The notes under the pieces: model-generated
The model's input: the letters and a program-made list of their open reading frames with translations, nothing else
Told to the model about the DNA's origin: nothing
Database searches by the model: none
Assembly: GCF_030381805.1 (NCBI RefSeq)
Contig: NZ_JAUDRH010000008.1
Coordinates: 1-64,000 of the forward strand
Origin: Chlorogloeopsis sp. ULAP01
GTDB taxonomy: Bacteria; Cyanobacteriota; Cyanobacteriia; Cyanobacteriales; Nostocaceae
Reading direction: 5' to 3'
Length of the DNA stretch: 64,000 bases
Translations under genes and position numbers: made by a program
Part shown: in pieces, positions 8,695 through 17,660 of the stretch
How positions within the stretch are numbered: the stretch's first letter is position 1
Layout of the letters: each line of letters starts with the position of its first letter

Positions 8695-10317
8695 CTAATA
8701 ATGATTATTTTCATATTGGGATATTAAATTTCTTTTTCGCCCACCTAGCCAGCGAATAATTTTATCAGCCCAACCATTAAAAAAGTGTTCAGTGAGGGTA
8801 TCCTTTCCACCCCAGACAGGAATTTTGGCTCCGATTCTGGTGAAAAAGTCATATACGATAAATTGAGCCACTTTGTCTTGATTGATTGCTGCTGAATAAA
8901 TCATTTGACAGGGATAAGCCAGAGTACCAACACTAGGAAGTAATCCAACTAAAAATGCAATCCAAGGTATTTCTTGACGTTTTCTTACTGCTTGTATACT
9001 TCTAAAAGAAGTATAGATAGTTCTATATATTGGCCCATCGATAACTAACCAGGTTAAAGACATTATTTCATTGATTGCTCCAAAAGAATACAATATTGGT
9101 ATTAAGACATAATCAAATAATGTAATAAAGCCTTTAATACCAATATGAACGCCGAAATCATTTAAATAAGCACTGGAATTTTCACTATACAAATTAGCTG
9201 ATAAATCATTAGCTGCTTCAGAAGTTATCTGTTTTCTTTTTTGCCATTTCTTGATTCTTTTTTCTACATAAATTCTTGCCATCTTTAATCGATAGCGGTG
9301 AGAGAAAAGAAACTTCCAAAATTGTTGAAAAAAACTTTTAAATCTAATTTGCTTGAGCTTATTCAATATTTTTTGCGGTAGATAGATAAATAATGTTTTT
9401 ATAAACTGCGAAAATATTCTTATTAACTCTCGTCCGTACCAGCATAATCTATAACGAGAATACCAATTAGCTTGTTGTTGAGTAATATGACCTTTTTTCA
9501 GGTGATACTGAAGACTGCGATGAAATCTTTTCAGAGATTTCCATTTTTTTTGATGATGTTCTAAATAATTGATCTGCTCTAAAACCTCTAGATATTTTTG
9601 ATTCCCAAGTTTTTTTTCTAAAGATATTTGGTTTTTAATTATATATTGCTTTAATCTATTAATATCAACATCATCAAACAAAGGGCCACGATTTTTAAAA
9701 GATTGGGGTAAATAAAACGAGAACAACGTTAGAATGTTCAAAGGGAATAATGCAGGAACACCAGACTCCAAATCTATCCAAACAAAAAAATATTCCCCGG
9801 AAGCATCTTCTTGTAATAAAAAATTATTTAAGGCTGATGGGCTACCTTTGCCAGCTTGCCATACTAAGCCATCTAAACCTGCTTGAATCAAGTATTGTTG
9901 CAAAGGAATCATGATTGAGTGGACTAATTCTTGCAACTCTTGGCTATGATGTTGATAAGGTTGGCGTAGGGCTACGTGTCTTCCTTCAATAAATTCTGTA
10001 TCTAGCTGATATGCTTTAAATTCTTCATTCCATCCTCTGGAAATTGCATTTGAAACCTTGAGTTGAGACTCAAACCAAAATGGCACTAATTTAGTAACAA
10101 TTTGGCGGCGATAGTAAGCACAGTTTAAAATATCTTCATTCCAGACATAGGGATTAGGAACACCAAAGAAAAAATAATGAACTAAATTAGCTAATTTATC
10201 TTCAAAAAATACTTTTCTAGCAATACTCTTGTCTGGAGTTTTAATTAGAAAAACTTTCCCAGAATGTCCTGCACCTAGTAATTTTATCGCTGGTGAACGA
10301 CGTCGTAAATAAAACAT
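8695..10317 (-). CDS. kinase-like membrane protein of unknown function
   Basis: A 540-residue protein that I cannot assign to a named family. The N-terminus has a glycine-rich loop, LGAGHSGKVFLIKT (14-27), and an ARKVF strand with a candidate ATP-binding lysine (K35). Around residues 155-190, GSPSALNNFLL followed by WIDLESG resembles the catalytic and metal-binding loops of atypical kinases, although a classical HRD/DFG is absent. The middle is very basic and helical. The C-terminal third has hydrophobic stretches (FDYVLIPILYSF, IAFLVGLLPSVGTLAYP) that look membrane-bound. Low-GC codon use matches the neighbours. A lipid or sugar kinase-like fold tied to a membrane anchor is possible. Confidence 0.6.
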   Translation of the reverse strand: MFYLRRRSPAIKLLGAGHSGKVFLIKTPDKSIARKVFFEDKLANLVHYFFFGVPNPYVWNEDILNCAYYRRQIVTKLVPFWFESQLKVSNAISRGWNEEFKAYQLDTEFIEGRHVALRQPYQHHSQELQELVHSIMIPLQQYLIQAGLDGLVWQAGKGSPSALNNFLLQEDASGEYFFVWIDLESGVPALFPLNILTLFSFYLPQSFKNRGPLFDDVDINRLKQYIIKNQISLEKKLGNQKYLEVLEQINYLEHHQKKWKSLKRFHRSLQYHLKKGHITQQQANWYSRYRLCWYGRELIRIFSQFIKTLFIYLPQKILNKLKQIRFKSFFQQFWKFLFSHRYRLKMARIYVEKRIKKWQKRKQITSEAANDLSANLYSENSSAYLNDFGVHIGIKGFITLFDYVLIPILYSFGAINEIMSLTWLVIDGPIYRTIYTSFRSIQAVRKRQEIPWIAFLVGLLPSVGTLAYPCQMIYSAAINQDKVAQFIVYDFFTRIGAKIPVWGGKDTLTEHFFNGWADKIIRWLGGRKRNLISQYENNHY

Positions 10318-10540
10318 AAAGTACCTCAGTTTTTATATTTTGATGCAGAACAGATGAGTATCACTGCCAGCAAAAACTTTTATAAGACTATTGCTATGAC
10401 ACTTGCAGATGTAGTTAATAAATATTCTATAAAGTTTTTCTTTGATTATTACTAATAAAAGTGACGCAAAAGTGACGAGTAAAAAATCAATAGTAAACTA
10501 TACTAAATTAGCGCAAGGAGTCTTGTTTCAAAATTCTGGA

Positions 10541-10595
10541 CTAGCCTATTAATCAATAGTCGTAATCTCAAATCCAAAATTCACGCATTGGTATT
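10541..10595 (-). repeat. AT-rich dispersed repeat (CCAATGCGTGGATTTT family, reverse copy)
   Basis: Read on the minus strand it runs ATACCAATGCGTGAATTTTGG to ATTGATTAATAGGCTAG. Forward copies lie at 14301-14460 (interrupted) and 26143-26193. The repeat touches the stop codon of the gene at 10594. Confidence 0.7.
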
Positions 10596-11205
10596 ACTGA
10601 TGATCCCATTCAAATTCTGCCAAAATCAGCAAGCACAACACCATTAAAGTACCTGTATAAATAAATTGCCATTCACTAAAAAAAGGTAAGAAGAAAATTC
10701 CCAAAAAATGAATAATGCTCGTGACAATTAGGGTACGCGATCGCACGCCTAAACCAGTACAAAAATATCCTAGAGCGCTTAAACCTAACCATAAAGGACA
10801 TAGGTTTAATAATACTTTTGTCCAACCAAAGAAAACGCCCAAATCAGTTAATATCACTCCGAGCAGCATTAGCACTACCCAGCAATACAACACCCAGTTA
10901 ACTCGTCTGCGCTGAACCCAGTATTGAGTCAAAATCACCATGATTACAGTACCAATAATACTGATGATTGACCACACAGTAGCTTGTAAATCCCAACTCA
11001 CAGGTAGAAACTGGGCTGTTGCAAACATGGGTACAAGTAATAAAGCCCAAAGTATAAAAGCTCTATCTAAACGGGTATAGTAAGTCGAATAAATTTTTAC
11101 CTTGCCAATTCGCCAGTCAATTTGCCAAGATCCTTCTAGATCGTGAATGTCTAGAGTTGCTTGTTTGCGACGTAGTGGCGGTACAGAATTATTAAAGAAG
11201 TTCAT
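10594..11205 (-). CDS. five-helix membrane protein, paralogue of 11598-12284
   Basis: A 203-residue protein with a soluble N-terminus of about 45 residues, then five or six hydrophobic helices ending in a short acidic EFEWDHQ. It aligns end to end with the upstream gene product at 11598: both read RxKQ-LD-DL-G at the start, IDWRIGK/IDWKIGR, then YYTRLDRAFILW/FYTRIDQVFILW, TAQFLP-SW, and LTDLGVFFGW. The two arose by tandem duplication. I do not recognise the family and see no catalytic motif. A membrane structural or sensory role is possible but unsupported. Confidence 0.75.
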   Translation of the reverse strand: MNFFNNSVPPLRRKQATLDIHDLEGSWQIDWRIGKVKIYSTYYTRLDRAFILWALLLVPMFATAQFLPVSWDLQATVWSIISIIGTVIMVILTQYWVQRRRVNWVLYCWVVLMLLGVILTDLGVFFGWTKVLLNLCPLWLGLSALGYFCTGLGVRSRTLIVTSIIHFLGIFFLPFFSEWQFIYTGTLMVLCLLILAEFEWDHQ

Positions 11206-11597
11206 TTGATCGTTGCTGATTTTTAAGAAAATTTAAGCTTTTAAGCTTGAAAAATGTCGTATTCATTTTTTATCTATAAGTCAGCAACGTCGTATTGCTA
11301 CTCTGCCTTTAGCATTGGTTTTAGTTAGTTTATACTAAATCTTGCGGCATAATTATGTTATGTTTTTTACATTCAACTAAGAACACGCGTCAACCTGTTG
11401 AAGTGAAGTCTCTGAAGAAATAAGGCAGAGGGCAGAAGGAAATAGAAGGGGACAAAGATACATAAGGACAAAGGGAAAAGGAAACACAGTCACAAGGTGA
11501 GTAAATATGAGTCATCTTCCTTCCCCTTGTCTCCCCATCCCCCCTTCTCCTTGTCCTCTTGTGTTCCTTGTTCCCTATCCCCTTTTAAGAGATATCT
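11206..11597. other. intergenic region with purine-rich then pyrimidine-rich tract
   Basis: No gene is evident. From about 11421 to 11496 the plus strand is G/A-rich (AAGGCAGAGGGCAGAAGGAA and similar). From 11513 to 11583 it is C/T-rich (CTTCCTTCCCCTTGTCTCCC). The halves can pair imperfectly into a long hairpin. Similar low-complexity text appears at 17701-17755 and 62138-62160. Confidence 0.6.
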
Positions 11598-12284
11598 CTA
11601 TAAATTGCGATATTGATACTGTTGTTGATTAAATTGTTTTTGCTCTAGTGTTAACACATCGTAATCAGTTGGCGGGCGCATATCCCACTGCCATTCAGCC
11701 AATATTAATAAACTACTTGCCATAACAATACCAGTAGTTAGAAACTGCCAACCGCCGCAGTAGGGTAAAACAGCAACACCAGCCAAATGAATTACAGCCA
11801 TCACTAAAAATGTTTGCGATCGCACTGCCAACGCTGTACATAAGTAGCCAATAGCACTTAATATTAACCACAAAGGACACAAGCGCATTAATACTTCAAC
11901 CCAGCCAAAAAAAATGCCCAAATCAGTTAGGGCAACGCCTCCAAACATCAAAATCACCCAGCAATACAACAGCCAACGTAGCTTTTCTACACTTACCCAA
12001 AACCATGTTAAAAAAATCATAATGATGGTGCTGGCTAAAGTAAGAATTGTCCAGAAAATGGCTTGTGTATACCAGCTGATTGGTAAAAATTGAGCTGTGA
12101 TAAAAATTCCAGCACTGGCAATACCCCAAAGGATAAATACCTGATCAATACGGGTATAAAAACCAGACCATAAACTAAGTCTACCGATTTTCCAGTCTAT
12201 ACGTAATAGACCTTGTAAATCTTGAAAATCTAACTGTTGTTGTTTTTCGCGCAGCAGTGGTTGAGATAAGGGTAGAAAAGCCAT
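11598..12284 (-). CDS. five-helix membrane protein, paralogue of 10594-11205
   Basis: A 228-residue membrane protein closely related along its whole length to the product of 10594-11205, but with an extra C-terminal tail rich in Gln and Tyr (EQKQFNQQQYQYRNL) and a longer N-terminus. Shared landmarks are LDFQDLQG, IDWKIGR, TRIDQVFILW, AQFLPISW and ALTDLGIFFGW. The 392-base gap between the two, filled with low-complexity DNA, suggests separate transcription. The function is unknown. Confidence 0.75.
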   Translation of the reverse strand: MAFLPLSQPLLREKQQQLDFQDLQGLLRIDWKIGRLSLWSGFYTRIDQVFILWGIASAGIFITAQFLPISWYTQAIFWTILTLASTIIMIFLTWFWVSVEKLRWLLYCWVILMFGGVALTDLGIFFGWVEVLMRLCPLWLILSAIGYLCTALAVRSQTFLVMAVIHLAGVAVLPYCGGWQFLTTGIVMASSLLILAEWQWDMRPPTDYDVLTLEQKQFNQQQYQYRNL

Positions 12285-12601
12285 CCAGAAATCTTTAACT
12301 TTAACTATTTAATAGTTTTTACTCAGTAAATGTAAACTTATGTAAAAGCTTAACAAATAATTAAAGTTTTGTAGAAAACAAATAAGCGATCGCTGAGAAC
12401 TCTCTTGCAGATCCGCTTCATGGTAATTGTTTTCTTACAGTACAGGTGGAATCTAAAACTAGCCATGTTCTAGCATTGGCTATGAACTGCGTAAAGCTCC
12501 AAAAATAACAAGGCAAATCTTCAAAATTGTAGAGAAATGAATAAGTATTGAAAGAATTGCCTCATTAAAGCCAAAAAACGAGAAATTAGGAGCGCCAATT
12601 C
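12285..12601. other. divergent intergenic region
   Basis: It separates the membrane protein gene on the minus strand from the secreted protein gene on the plus strand, so it should hold two promoters. I see one HIP1 octamer and the ribosome site AGGAG (12588-12592), nine bases before the ATG at 12602. No terminator or other gene is evident. Confidence 0.5.
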
Positions 12602-13111
12602 ATGTTTTGGAAGTTCGTGGTTAGTGCTTTAGTATTACCACTGAGCCTGGGATTAGAGGTAGCCGCCGCATCTGTAACGAGATCTGTAAAAGATGAAGTT
12701 CCGACTCAATCCTCTACTCAGCTACAGGCACATCAAGGTTTAGTTAATCCCATCGTTTGGGATCAACAAGCTAATCCGGGAGAAATCAAACAGACAGTAG
12801 ACGAAAATAGTTACCAAATTAGTCACCATCGGCGACACTACAGACGACGCTATTACAGACGATACCACTACAGACCGCGCCACTATAGAAGGCATTACTA
12901 CAGACGGCATTACTACAGACCGCACTACTATAGACGACATCACTACAGGCGGTACCACCATAGACCATATTACCAAGGGGTTTATTATCGTAATTGCCCG
13001 AATAACCACTATTATCGACGCGCCCGTTACCGCAGAGTTTACCGCCACGGAGTTGGTTACCCCTACTATTACAATGGTAACTACCGCAGAAACTACTACT
13101 ACCACAGATAG
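12602..13111 (+). CDS. secreted Tyr/Arg/His-rich repeat protein
   Basis: A 169-residue protein beginning with a hydrophobic signal peptide, probably cleaved after VAAAS near residue 24. It continues with about 50 ordinary residues and then about 95 residues built from repeats of RRHYYR, RRYHYRP and YYRRHH. The tail is strongly basic and aromatic, with two cysteines or fewer. Such tails could bind polysaccharide, metals or nucleic acid at the cell surface; the sequence does not decide between these. AGGAG sits nine bases before the ATG. The repeat makes the opposite strand open as well, but that frame has no start signals. Confidence 0.8.
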   Translation: MFWKFVVSALVLPLSLGLEVAAASVTRSVKDEVPTQSSTQLQAHQGLVNPIVWDQQANPGEIKQTVDENSYQISHHRRHYRRRYYRRYHYRPRHYRRHYYRRHYYRPHYYRRHHYRRYHHRPYYQGVYYRNCPNNHYYRRARYRRVYRHGVGYPYYYNGNYRRNYYYHR

Positions 13112-13125
13112 ATAGTGATCGCGTC

Positions 13126-13821
13126 TTAACTAGCCATTAACTGGGTTAGTAAAAAAGCCAGGGCTGCGCTACCCAATGGAACTGTCAAATTATCAATACC
13201 CAAAAAAGAAAAAGTTTCTAAACCAGTAGCAACAAGAGCTACGACTAGAGAGATAACCCAAGTTTGCCAGACGCTACCTTGGACGCTAAGTAAAATTAAA
13301 CTAATAATCAAATAACTAACCACAGCCATTGTGAAGGAGCCTTCCCAGCTTTTTTGCCCTCCAAAGACTTTATACTTATGTTTACCAAATCGTTGTCCAA
13401 TCAGTGCAGCCAATCCATCTCCCCATGCCATCACCACAATACCTAGTGCGGCATAATGAGGTTGTTGTATGTGCCAAAACCAAGCAATTAAAATACCTAT
13501 ACTTACAGCATAAAAGAAAGTTCCAAAGCTCTGGCGACCTACACTATTAATACCGGGAAGAATGGGAAAGCGGTAAGACAATAAGGTAACGCTACTCGCT
13601 ACAATCGAAGCTGTAATGCCTGCGATCGCCGGAATATTTAGCCACCAGGCTAGCAAAATAACGTTACCTGTGCCAATATGCACTATCTTCCTCACAATCT
13701 CTGGATCTGCTTTGAAAAAACGATGAACTCCCCAAGCACTCAAATTCACCAGGGATAACCAAACGGCAACACTGGCAAGTTGTAGCCACGGAGGGATTGA
13801 CTCTAAATTAGAGGAAAACAA
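13126..13821 (-). CDS. phytol/dolichol kinase-family protein (VTE5-like)
   Basis: A 231-residue polytopic membrane enzyme of the CTP-dependent polyprenol kinase group. EIVRKIVHIGTGNV matches the conserved RK-x-x-H-x-x-x-G start of the catalytic region. WGDGLAALIGQRFGKHK is the D-G-x-A-x-x-x-G-x-x-x-G motif. KSWEGS follows, as in phytol kinases. In cyanobacteria and plastids such enzymes phosphorylate phytol from chlorophyll turnover for tocopherol or chlorophyll re-synthesis. The apparent start is TTG at 13821, because no ATG precedes the conserved region and an in-frame stop lies just upstream. It converges with the secreted protein gene. Confidence 0.85.
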   Translation of the reverse strand: MFSSNLESIPPWLQLASVAVWLSLVNLSAWGVHRFFKADPEIVRKIVHIGTGNVILLAWWLNIPAIAGITASIVASSVTLLSYRFPILPGINSVGRQSFGTFFYAVSIGILIAWFWHIQQPHYAALGIVVMAWGDGLAALIGQRFGKHKYKVFGGQKSWEGSFTMAVVSYLIISLILLSVQGSVWQTWVISLVVALVATGLETFSFLGIDNLTVPLGSAALAFLLTQLMAS

Positions 13822-13894
13822 AATCAGTAACTGTTAAAGATACAACTAGAAAATTTCGACCTTTAATCTCAATTTATTAGAAAAGCGTAACTTT

Positions 13895-14134
13895 ATGAAA
13901 ATATTATTGATTTGGTTAATTCGGTTCTACCGAACTTTTATCTCACCCATGTTTCTTCCGACGTGTCGCTTTCAACCTACTTGTTCTGCGTATGCCCTTA
14001 AAGCAATCGAAAGATTTGGGGTATGGCGTGGTTCGTGGTTAGCAATTAGACGTATCTCACGCTGCCATCCGTTTCATCCTGGTGGTTACGATCCAGTACC
14101 AGAACTAACAGAACAAACAAAAGATCATTGTTGA
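13895..14134 (+). CDS. yidD: membrane protein insertion efficiency factor YidD
   Basis: A 79-residue protein with the full YidD signature: an amphipathic N-terminal segment LIRFYRTFISP, then CRFQPTCSAYALKAI with the paired cysteines, RISRCHPFHPGGYDPVP near the end, and a third conserved cysteine. YidD helps YidC insert proteins into the membrane. Usually it sits beside rpmH-rnpA-yidC; here it is divergent from the phytol-kinase-like gene with none of those neighbours, which is common in cyanobacteria. Confidence 0.95.
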   Translation: MKILLIWLIRFYRTFISPMFLPTCRFQPTCSAYALKAIERFGVWRGSWLAIRRISRCHPFHPGGYDPVPELTEQTKDHC

Positions 14135-14300
14135 TTTGAGATAGTTGCGATCGCTACTATAAATTTTTTGTCAAAAACTATACTAAAGTCTTTTGATGTG
14201 GTATTAAACTAACAATACCCTCACTTTAGGATGAACCTGTGAGCTTCTTGTAGAAACTTGCGGGTTTTCCCATGACATATGGAGATGGAGATTAGAGATA

Positions 14301-14460
14301 GAAGACTTATACCAATGCGTGGATTTTGGAGCCACTGCGCCCTTGCGGAGCCAGTGCGGTGGTGAGCCAGTGCGGTGGTGAGCCAGCGCGCCCTTGCGGG
14401 TTAAGCGCGTTGAGTGCAAGTGGCATGATTTTGGATTAAAAACATTGATTAATAGGCTAG
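14301..14460 (+). repeat. AT-rich repeat interrupted by GC cassette
   Basis: The left half GACTTATACCAATGCGTGGA (14304-) and right half TGATTTTGGATTAAAA (14425-) are joined without interruption in the copy at 26143. Here they are separated by a 94-base GC-rich block (14331-14424) whose ends GCCACT and AGTGGC are inverted. The block holds repeats of GCGCCCTTGCGG and CCAGTGCGGTGGTGAG. This is a nested insertion. An open frame across it has no translation signals. Confidence 0.75.
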
Positions 14461-15130
14461 TAACGCACCAAAGCCTTTGCTCTGTTTCTCTAAAATATCC
14501 TTCTATAGCAGGGTTAAACTTGCTTGAGTGTATCTGTATATTTATTTAATAAGCGGTTAAAAGTAGAGTGCAACGGAGCAATTATGCCTAAGGTTATGTA
14601 AATAGATATAATTAAACATAAAATACTGATTCCCAAGAACTAGATAGGACAATCTTTTGAATTTTGCTTAACAATGCACAGCAGATTAGCAGCATTACAT
14701 GAGGCGTATTTCACATTTATTTGAAAACATCAAATATGTTGAAGTTATTGCCTGGTAAAAAGTAAAGAAATATTTATTTTTATTTTTCTATAGTCTACTT
14801 ATCCTTAGATAATGCTTCCAATTTACGGTAATCCGAACCTTTAACCGTTCACATAAACTTTGTTGCATCTGTATTTTCCATGTTTGCCCTAAGAGGTTTG
14901 AGAGTATTGACTCTCTAATTTGTTGCAAAATATTTATCTAATATCTCCTAAGTAAAGTTTATTTTCATTCGCTGCGAGAATAATCAAAATGCTGTTAGTC
15001 TGTTAAATAAGAAAAAGGCTATTCAAGAGTTATTCACAGATATATTTTCACCTTAACAAAGCTTAACAATTAACCCTAAATTTCTAGATTTCAAACGAGC
15101 AGATTTACATTAATTCACCCTCAAAAAAAT
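14461..15130. other. intergenic region without a gene
   Basis: About 670 AT-rich bases before the gene at 15131. I found no reading frame worth reporting. A six-base stem GAGAGT/ACTCTC occurs near 14900. A long upstream leader or a small RNA cannot be excluded from sequence alone. Confidence 0.5.
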
Positions 15131-15490
15131 ATGCGGAACCTTCTAAATCGAATTGGCAACATGAATATGAAACATTATTGTGATGCATGGATAGAAGAAT
15201 GGTGCCAGGAAAATGGTTGGACAGATTTATTTATTGAGCGCTGTAATAGTTACTGGGCTTTTCCTCCAGGGGCGGTAATGCCGGAGCCGATTCCCATGCA
15301 AGTTCTCAGAGTAATTAAAGCAGAAAAGGGATTAACTGTAGAAGAGCGTTATTGGTCGTTCACCGCAGTAATAGCAACCATGATTGCGGCTTTTGTCACC
15401 TATTGGCTGAAATGTCCGATTCCCTTAGTTGCAGCTTTTGCTTTTAATGCTGTGACAGTGGCTCAACTAGAGGTTGAGGATGCTTATTAA
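15131..15490 (+). CDS. small conserved-looking protein with one membrane segment
   Basis: A 119-residue protein. The first half is soluble, with conserved-looking aromatic and cysteine content (YCDAWIEEWCQENGW). The second half has a hydrophobic stretch, FTAVIATMIAAFVTYWLKCP, followed by a second hydrophobic run, LVAAFAFNAVTVAQL. ATGs also occur at codons 11 and 13; I kept the first. I do not recognise the family. A hairpin terminator follows at 15525, which supports a real, separately transcribed gene. Confidence 0.65.
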   Translation: MRNLLNRIGNMNMKHYCDAWIEEWCQENGWTDLFIERCNSYWAFPPGAVMPEPIPMQVLRVIKAEKGLTVEERYWSFTAVIATMIAAFVTYWLKCPIPLVAAFAFNAVTVAQLEVEDAY

Positions 15491-15524
15491 CAGCGCAGAA
15501 GGGGTAGGTTTCATATCAAAGAAG

Positions 15525-15553
15525 GAAGGTGTTGTGTCGCAGCACCTTCTTTT
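15525..15553. terminator. hairpin terminator between convergent genes
   Basis: Arms GAAGGTGTT and AGCACCTTC (15525-15533, 15541-15549) pair with one G-T wobble and are followed by TTTT. It ends the gene at 15131 and may also serve the kinase gene ending at 15561. Confidence 0.8.
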
Positions 15554-15560
15554 GCTATGG

Positions 15561-17660
15561 CTAACGTATAGGTTTTGGCAGAATAAATGTATTTTGTTTT
15601 TCGCGTGGCAATAGACTTTGGGCGTGATCGCGTGCTTGGATTGCTTGTTGATAGTCTGGCTTGAGTTTAATTGCTTGATTATAAGAGGCGATCGCTTCAG
15701 GGTAGCGTTGTAAATTCAATAAGGCATTACCTTTAGAAAACCAACTTTCATGGTGATTTGGTTTGTAGCGTGCTGCTCGGTTGTATGAGGCGATCGCTTC
15801 TTCGTATTTTTGTAAATTATAGAGTGAGTTTCCTCGGTTATACCATACAAGATAGTCATTGCGTTTTAATTCAATCGCCTGACTATAAGACTCAATAGCT
15901 TCCTCATAGCGTTGCATTTGATGTAGTGACCAACCCCTACCATACCATGCTTCAAAGTTGTTAGGACTATATTTAATTACTTGGTTAAATGATTCCAAAG
16001 CTTCAGGGTAGCGTTGTAAATTTATTAGGATATTGCTCCTAGATAACCCTGCTTGAGTATAAGTCGGCTGGGATTGTACCGCTTTTTCATAAGCTATAAA
16101 TGCATCTTGATAGCGTCGCAAATTTACCAAGGCATTGCCCCGGTTGTACCATGCTTCTGCATAGCTGGGTTTAATTTCTAAAACTTTGTCGTATGCAGCG
16201 ATTGCATCTTCGTATCTTTTTAAATTATGAAGTGCTAAAGCCTTATTATACCAAGCTTCGTCGTTTTCTTTATTCAAATTAATTGCTTCCTCATAAGCTT
16301 GAATTGCTTCATCATATTGCTTTAAATTACTGAAAACTTCTCCTTTCGCATTCCAGACTTGTGGAGATTTATGATCGAATTCCAAAGCTTTATCAAAAGA
16401 GGCGATTGCTTCTTGGTTACGCTGTAAATTCTTTAAGACAAAACCCCTACCTATCCAAGCTTCTAAATAATTTGGCTGAAGTTGAATAGCTTTGTCATAA
16501 GCAGTCAGTGCAGCTTTATATTCTTTCAACTTAAATAGTGCTTTGCCTTGCCCATTCCAAGCTTCGGCATAATCTGGTCTAATTTTAACTGCTTTTTCAT
16601 AAGTTAATAAAGCATCTTGATAGCGCTGTAAATCATAAAATGTATTTGCTTGCTTATATAATTCTGTAGAGTTGACAGAATTGATAGTATAAATAGCGTA
16701 TATAATTCCTGCTGTAACTAATCCCACTAAAAATCCTGTTGTCAAAATTTTGATAAATATATTTTTTTTGCGTTTCTTAATTTGGTTTAGATTTTGATTG
16801 AATGGGCGAGTATGTAATGTAAGTGTTTGAGAAATGGGGTTACGCAAATCTTTCAAAGCTTGTAAAGCTTCCGTTGCCGAAGGGTAGCGTTGGCGAAAGT
16901 CATAGCGCACCATTTTATCTATAAAATTTGCAAGTTCATGGCTGACTTGGGCTTGATTTTGCCAAATAATTTCATTTGTCTCCGTATCTTTTTCTAGTTG
17001 TTCGGGAGATAAACCAGTGAGAGCTTGAATGCCAATGATCCCGACTGCATAGATGTCACTGCTGTATTTAGGATTGCCTTGAGCTTGTTCGCCAGGAATA
17101 TACCCAGGAGTACCGATCGCAACAGTAAATTTGGTTTTACCATTGAGGCTAACTACCTGGGTTGTAATTTCTTTAACTGCACCAAAATCAATTAAAAATA
17201 ACTTGCCATCCTGCTTGCGTCTAAGTAAGTTATAGGGGTTAACATCGCGGTGGATTACCTTTTGTCGATGAACAAAATCTAAGATTTGCAAAATTTCTTG
17301 CAGAAGAGATATTACTTGGTCTTGACTAAAAGTTTTACCTGGTGTTATCTCTTGACTAAGATCATGACCTTCAATGAATTCCTGGACAAGATAAAATTCT
17401 TCCTTTTCTTCAAAGAATGCCAAAAGCTGGGGGATTTGCTCATGCGTCCCTAATTTATACAGAACTTGAGCTTCCGTATCAAATAAACGTCTGGCTGTTT
17501 GCAATGCGACTGGATCTGTTGTTTGGAGTTTAAGCTTCTTCACAACACATTGAGGATTACCAGGTAATTGAGTGTCACATGCAACATAAGTTTCACCAAA
17601 TCCTCCTCCTCCCAAGTGCTTAAGAATTTGGTATCGTCCAACAAGTATGTTTCCCAGCAT
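15561..17660 (-). CDS. Ser/Thr protein kinase with TPR domain
   Basis: A 699-residue Hanks-type kinase. The glycine loop LGGGGFGETYVA, lysine in VVKKLKL, catalytic loop HRDVNPYNLL and metal loop IDFGAVKE are all present, so it should be active; HRDVNPYN replaces the commoner HRDLKPxN. The activation segment ends GTPGYIPGEQ. A membrane helix follows at about 305-325 (ILTTGFLVGLVTAGIIYAIY), then about ten TPR units (NRGNAL-NL-RYEEAI-AYDKAI-L-P) to the C-terminus. The kinase is cytoplasmic and the TPR part probably lies on the other side of the membrane, or is a periplasmic docking surface. The partner is unknown. Confidence 0.92.
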   Translation of the reverse strand: MLGNILVGRYQILKHLGGGGFGETYVACDTQLPGNPQCVVKKLKLQTTDPVALQTARRLFDTEAQVLYKLGTHEQIPQLLAFFEEKEEFYLVQEFIEGHDLSQEITPGKTFSQDQVISLLQEILQILDFVHRQKVIHRDVNPYNLLRRKQDGKLFLIDFGAVKEITTQVVSLNGKTKFTVAIGTPGYIPGEQAQGNPKYSSDIYAVGIIGIQALTGLSPEQLEKDTETNEIIWQNQAQVSHELANFIDKMVRYDFRQRYPSATEALQALKDLRNPISQTLTLHTRPFNQNLNQIKKRKKNIFIKILTTGFLVGLVTAGIIYAIYTINSVNSTELYKQANTFYDLQRYQDALLTYEKAVKIRPDYAEAWNGQGKALFKLKEYKAALTAYDKAIQLQPNYLEAWIGRGFVLKNLQRNQEAIASFDKALEFDHKSPQVWNAKGEVFSNLKQYDEAIQAYEEAINLNKENDEAWYNKALALHNLKRYEDAIAAYDKVLEIKPSYAEAWYNRGNALVNLRRYQDAFIAYEKAVQSQPTYTQAGLSRSNILINLQRYPEALESFNQVIKYSPNNFEAWYGRGWSLHQMQRYEEAIESYSQAIELKRNDYLVWYNRGNSLYNLQKYEEAIASYNRAARYKPNHHESWFSKGNALLNLQRYPEAIASYNQAIKLKPDYQQAIQARDHAQSLLPREKQNTFILPKPIR

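Noticed and set aside
12740..13105. Open frame of 121 codons on the minus strand opposite the Tyr/Arg/His-rich gene
   Set aside because: It arises from the codon repeat of the plus-strand gene (Val/Ile-rich mirror) and has no start signals.
14204..14419. 71-codon minus-strand frame
   Set aside because: It lies almost wholly in the GC cassette and the AT-rich repeat; no ribosome site.
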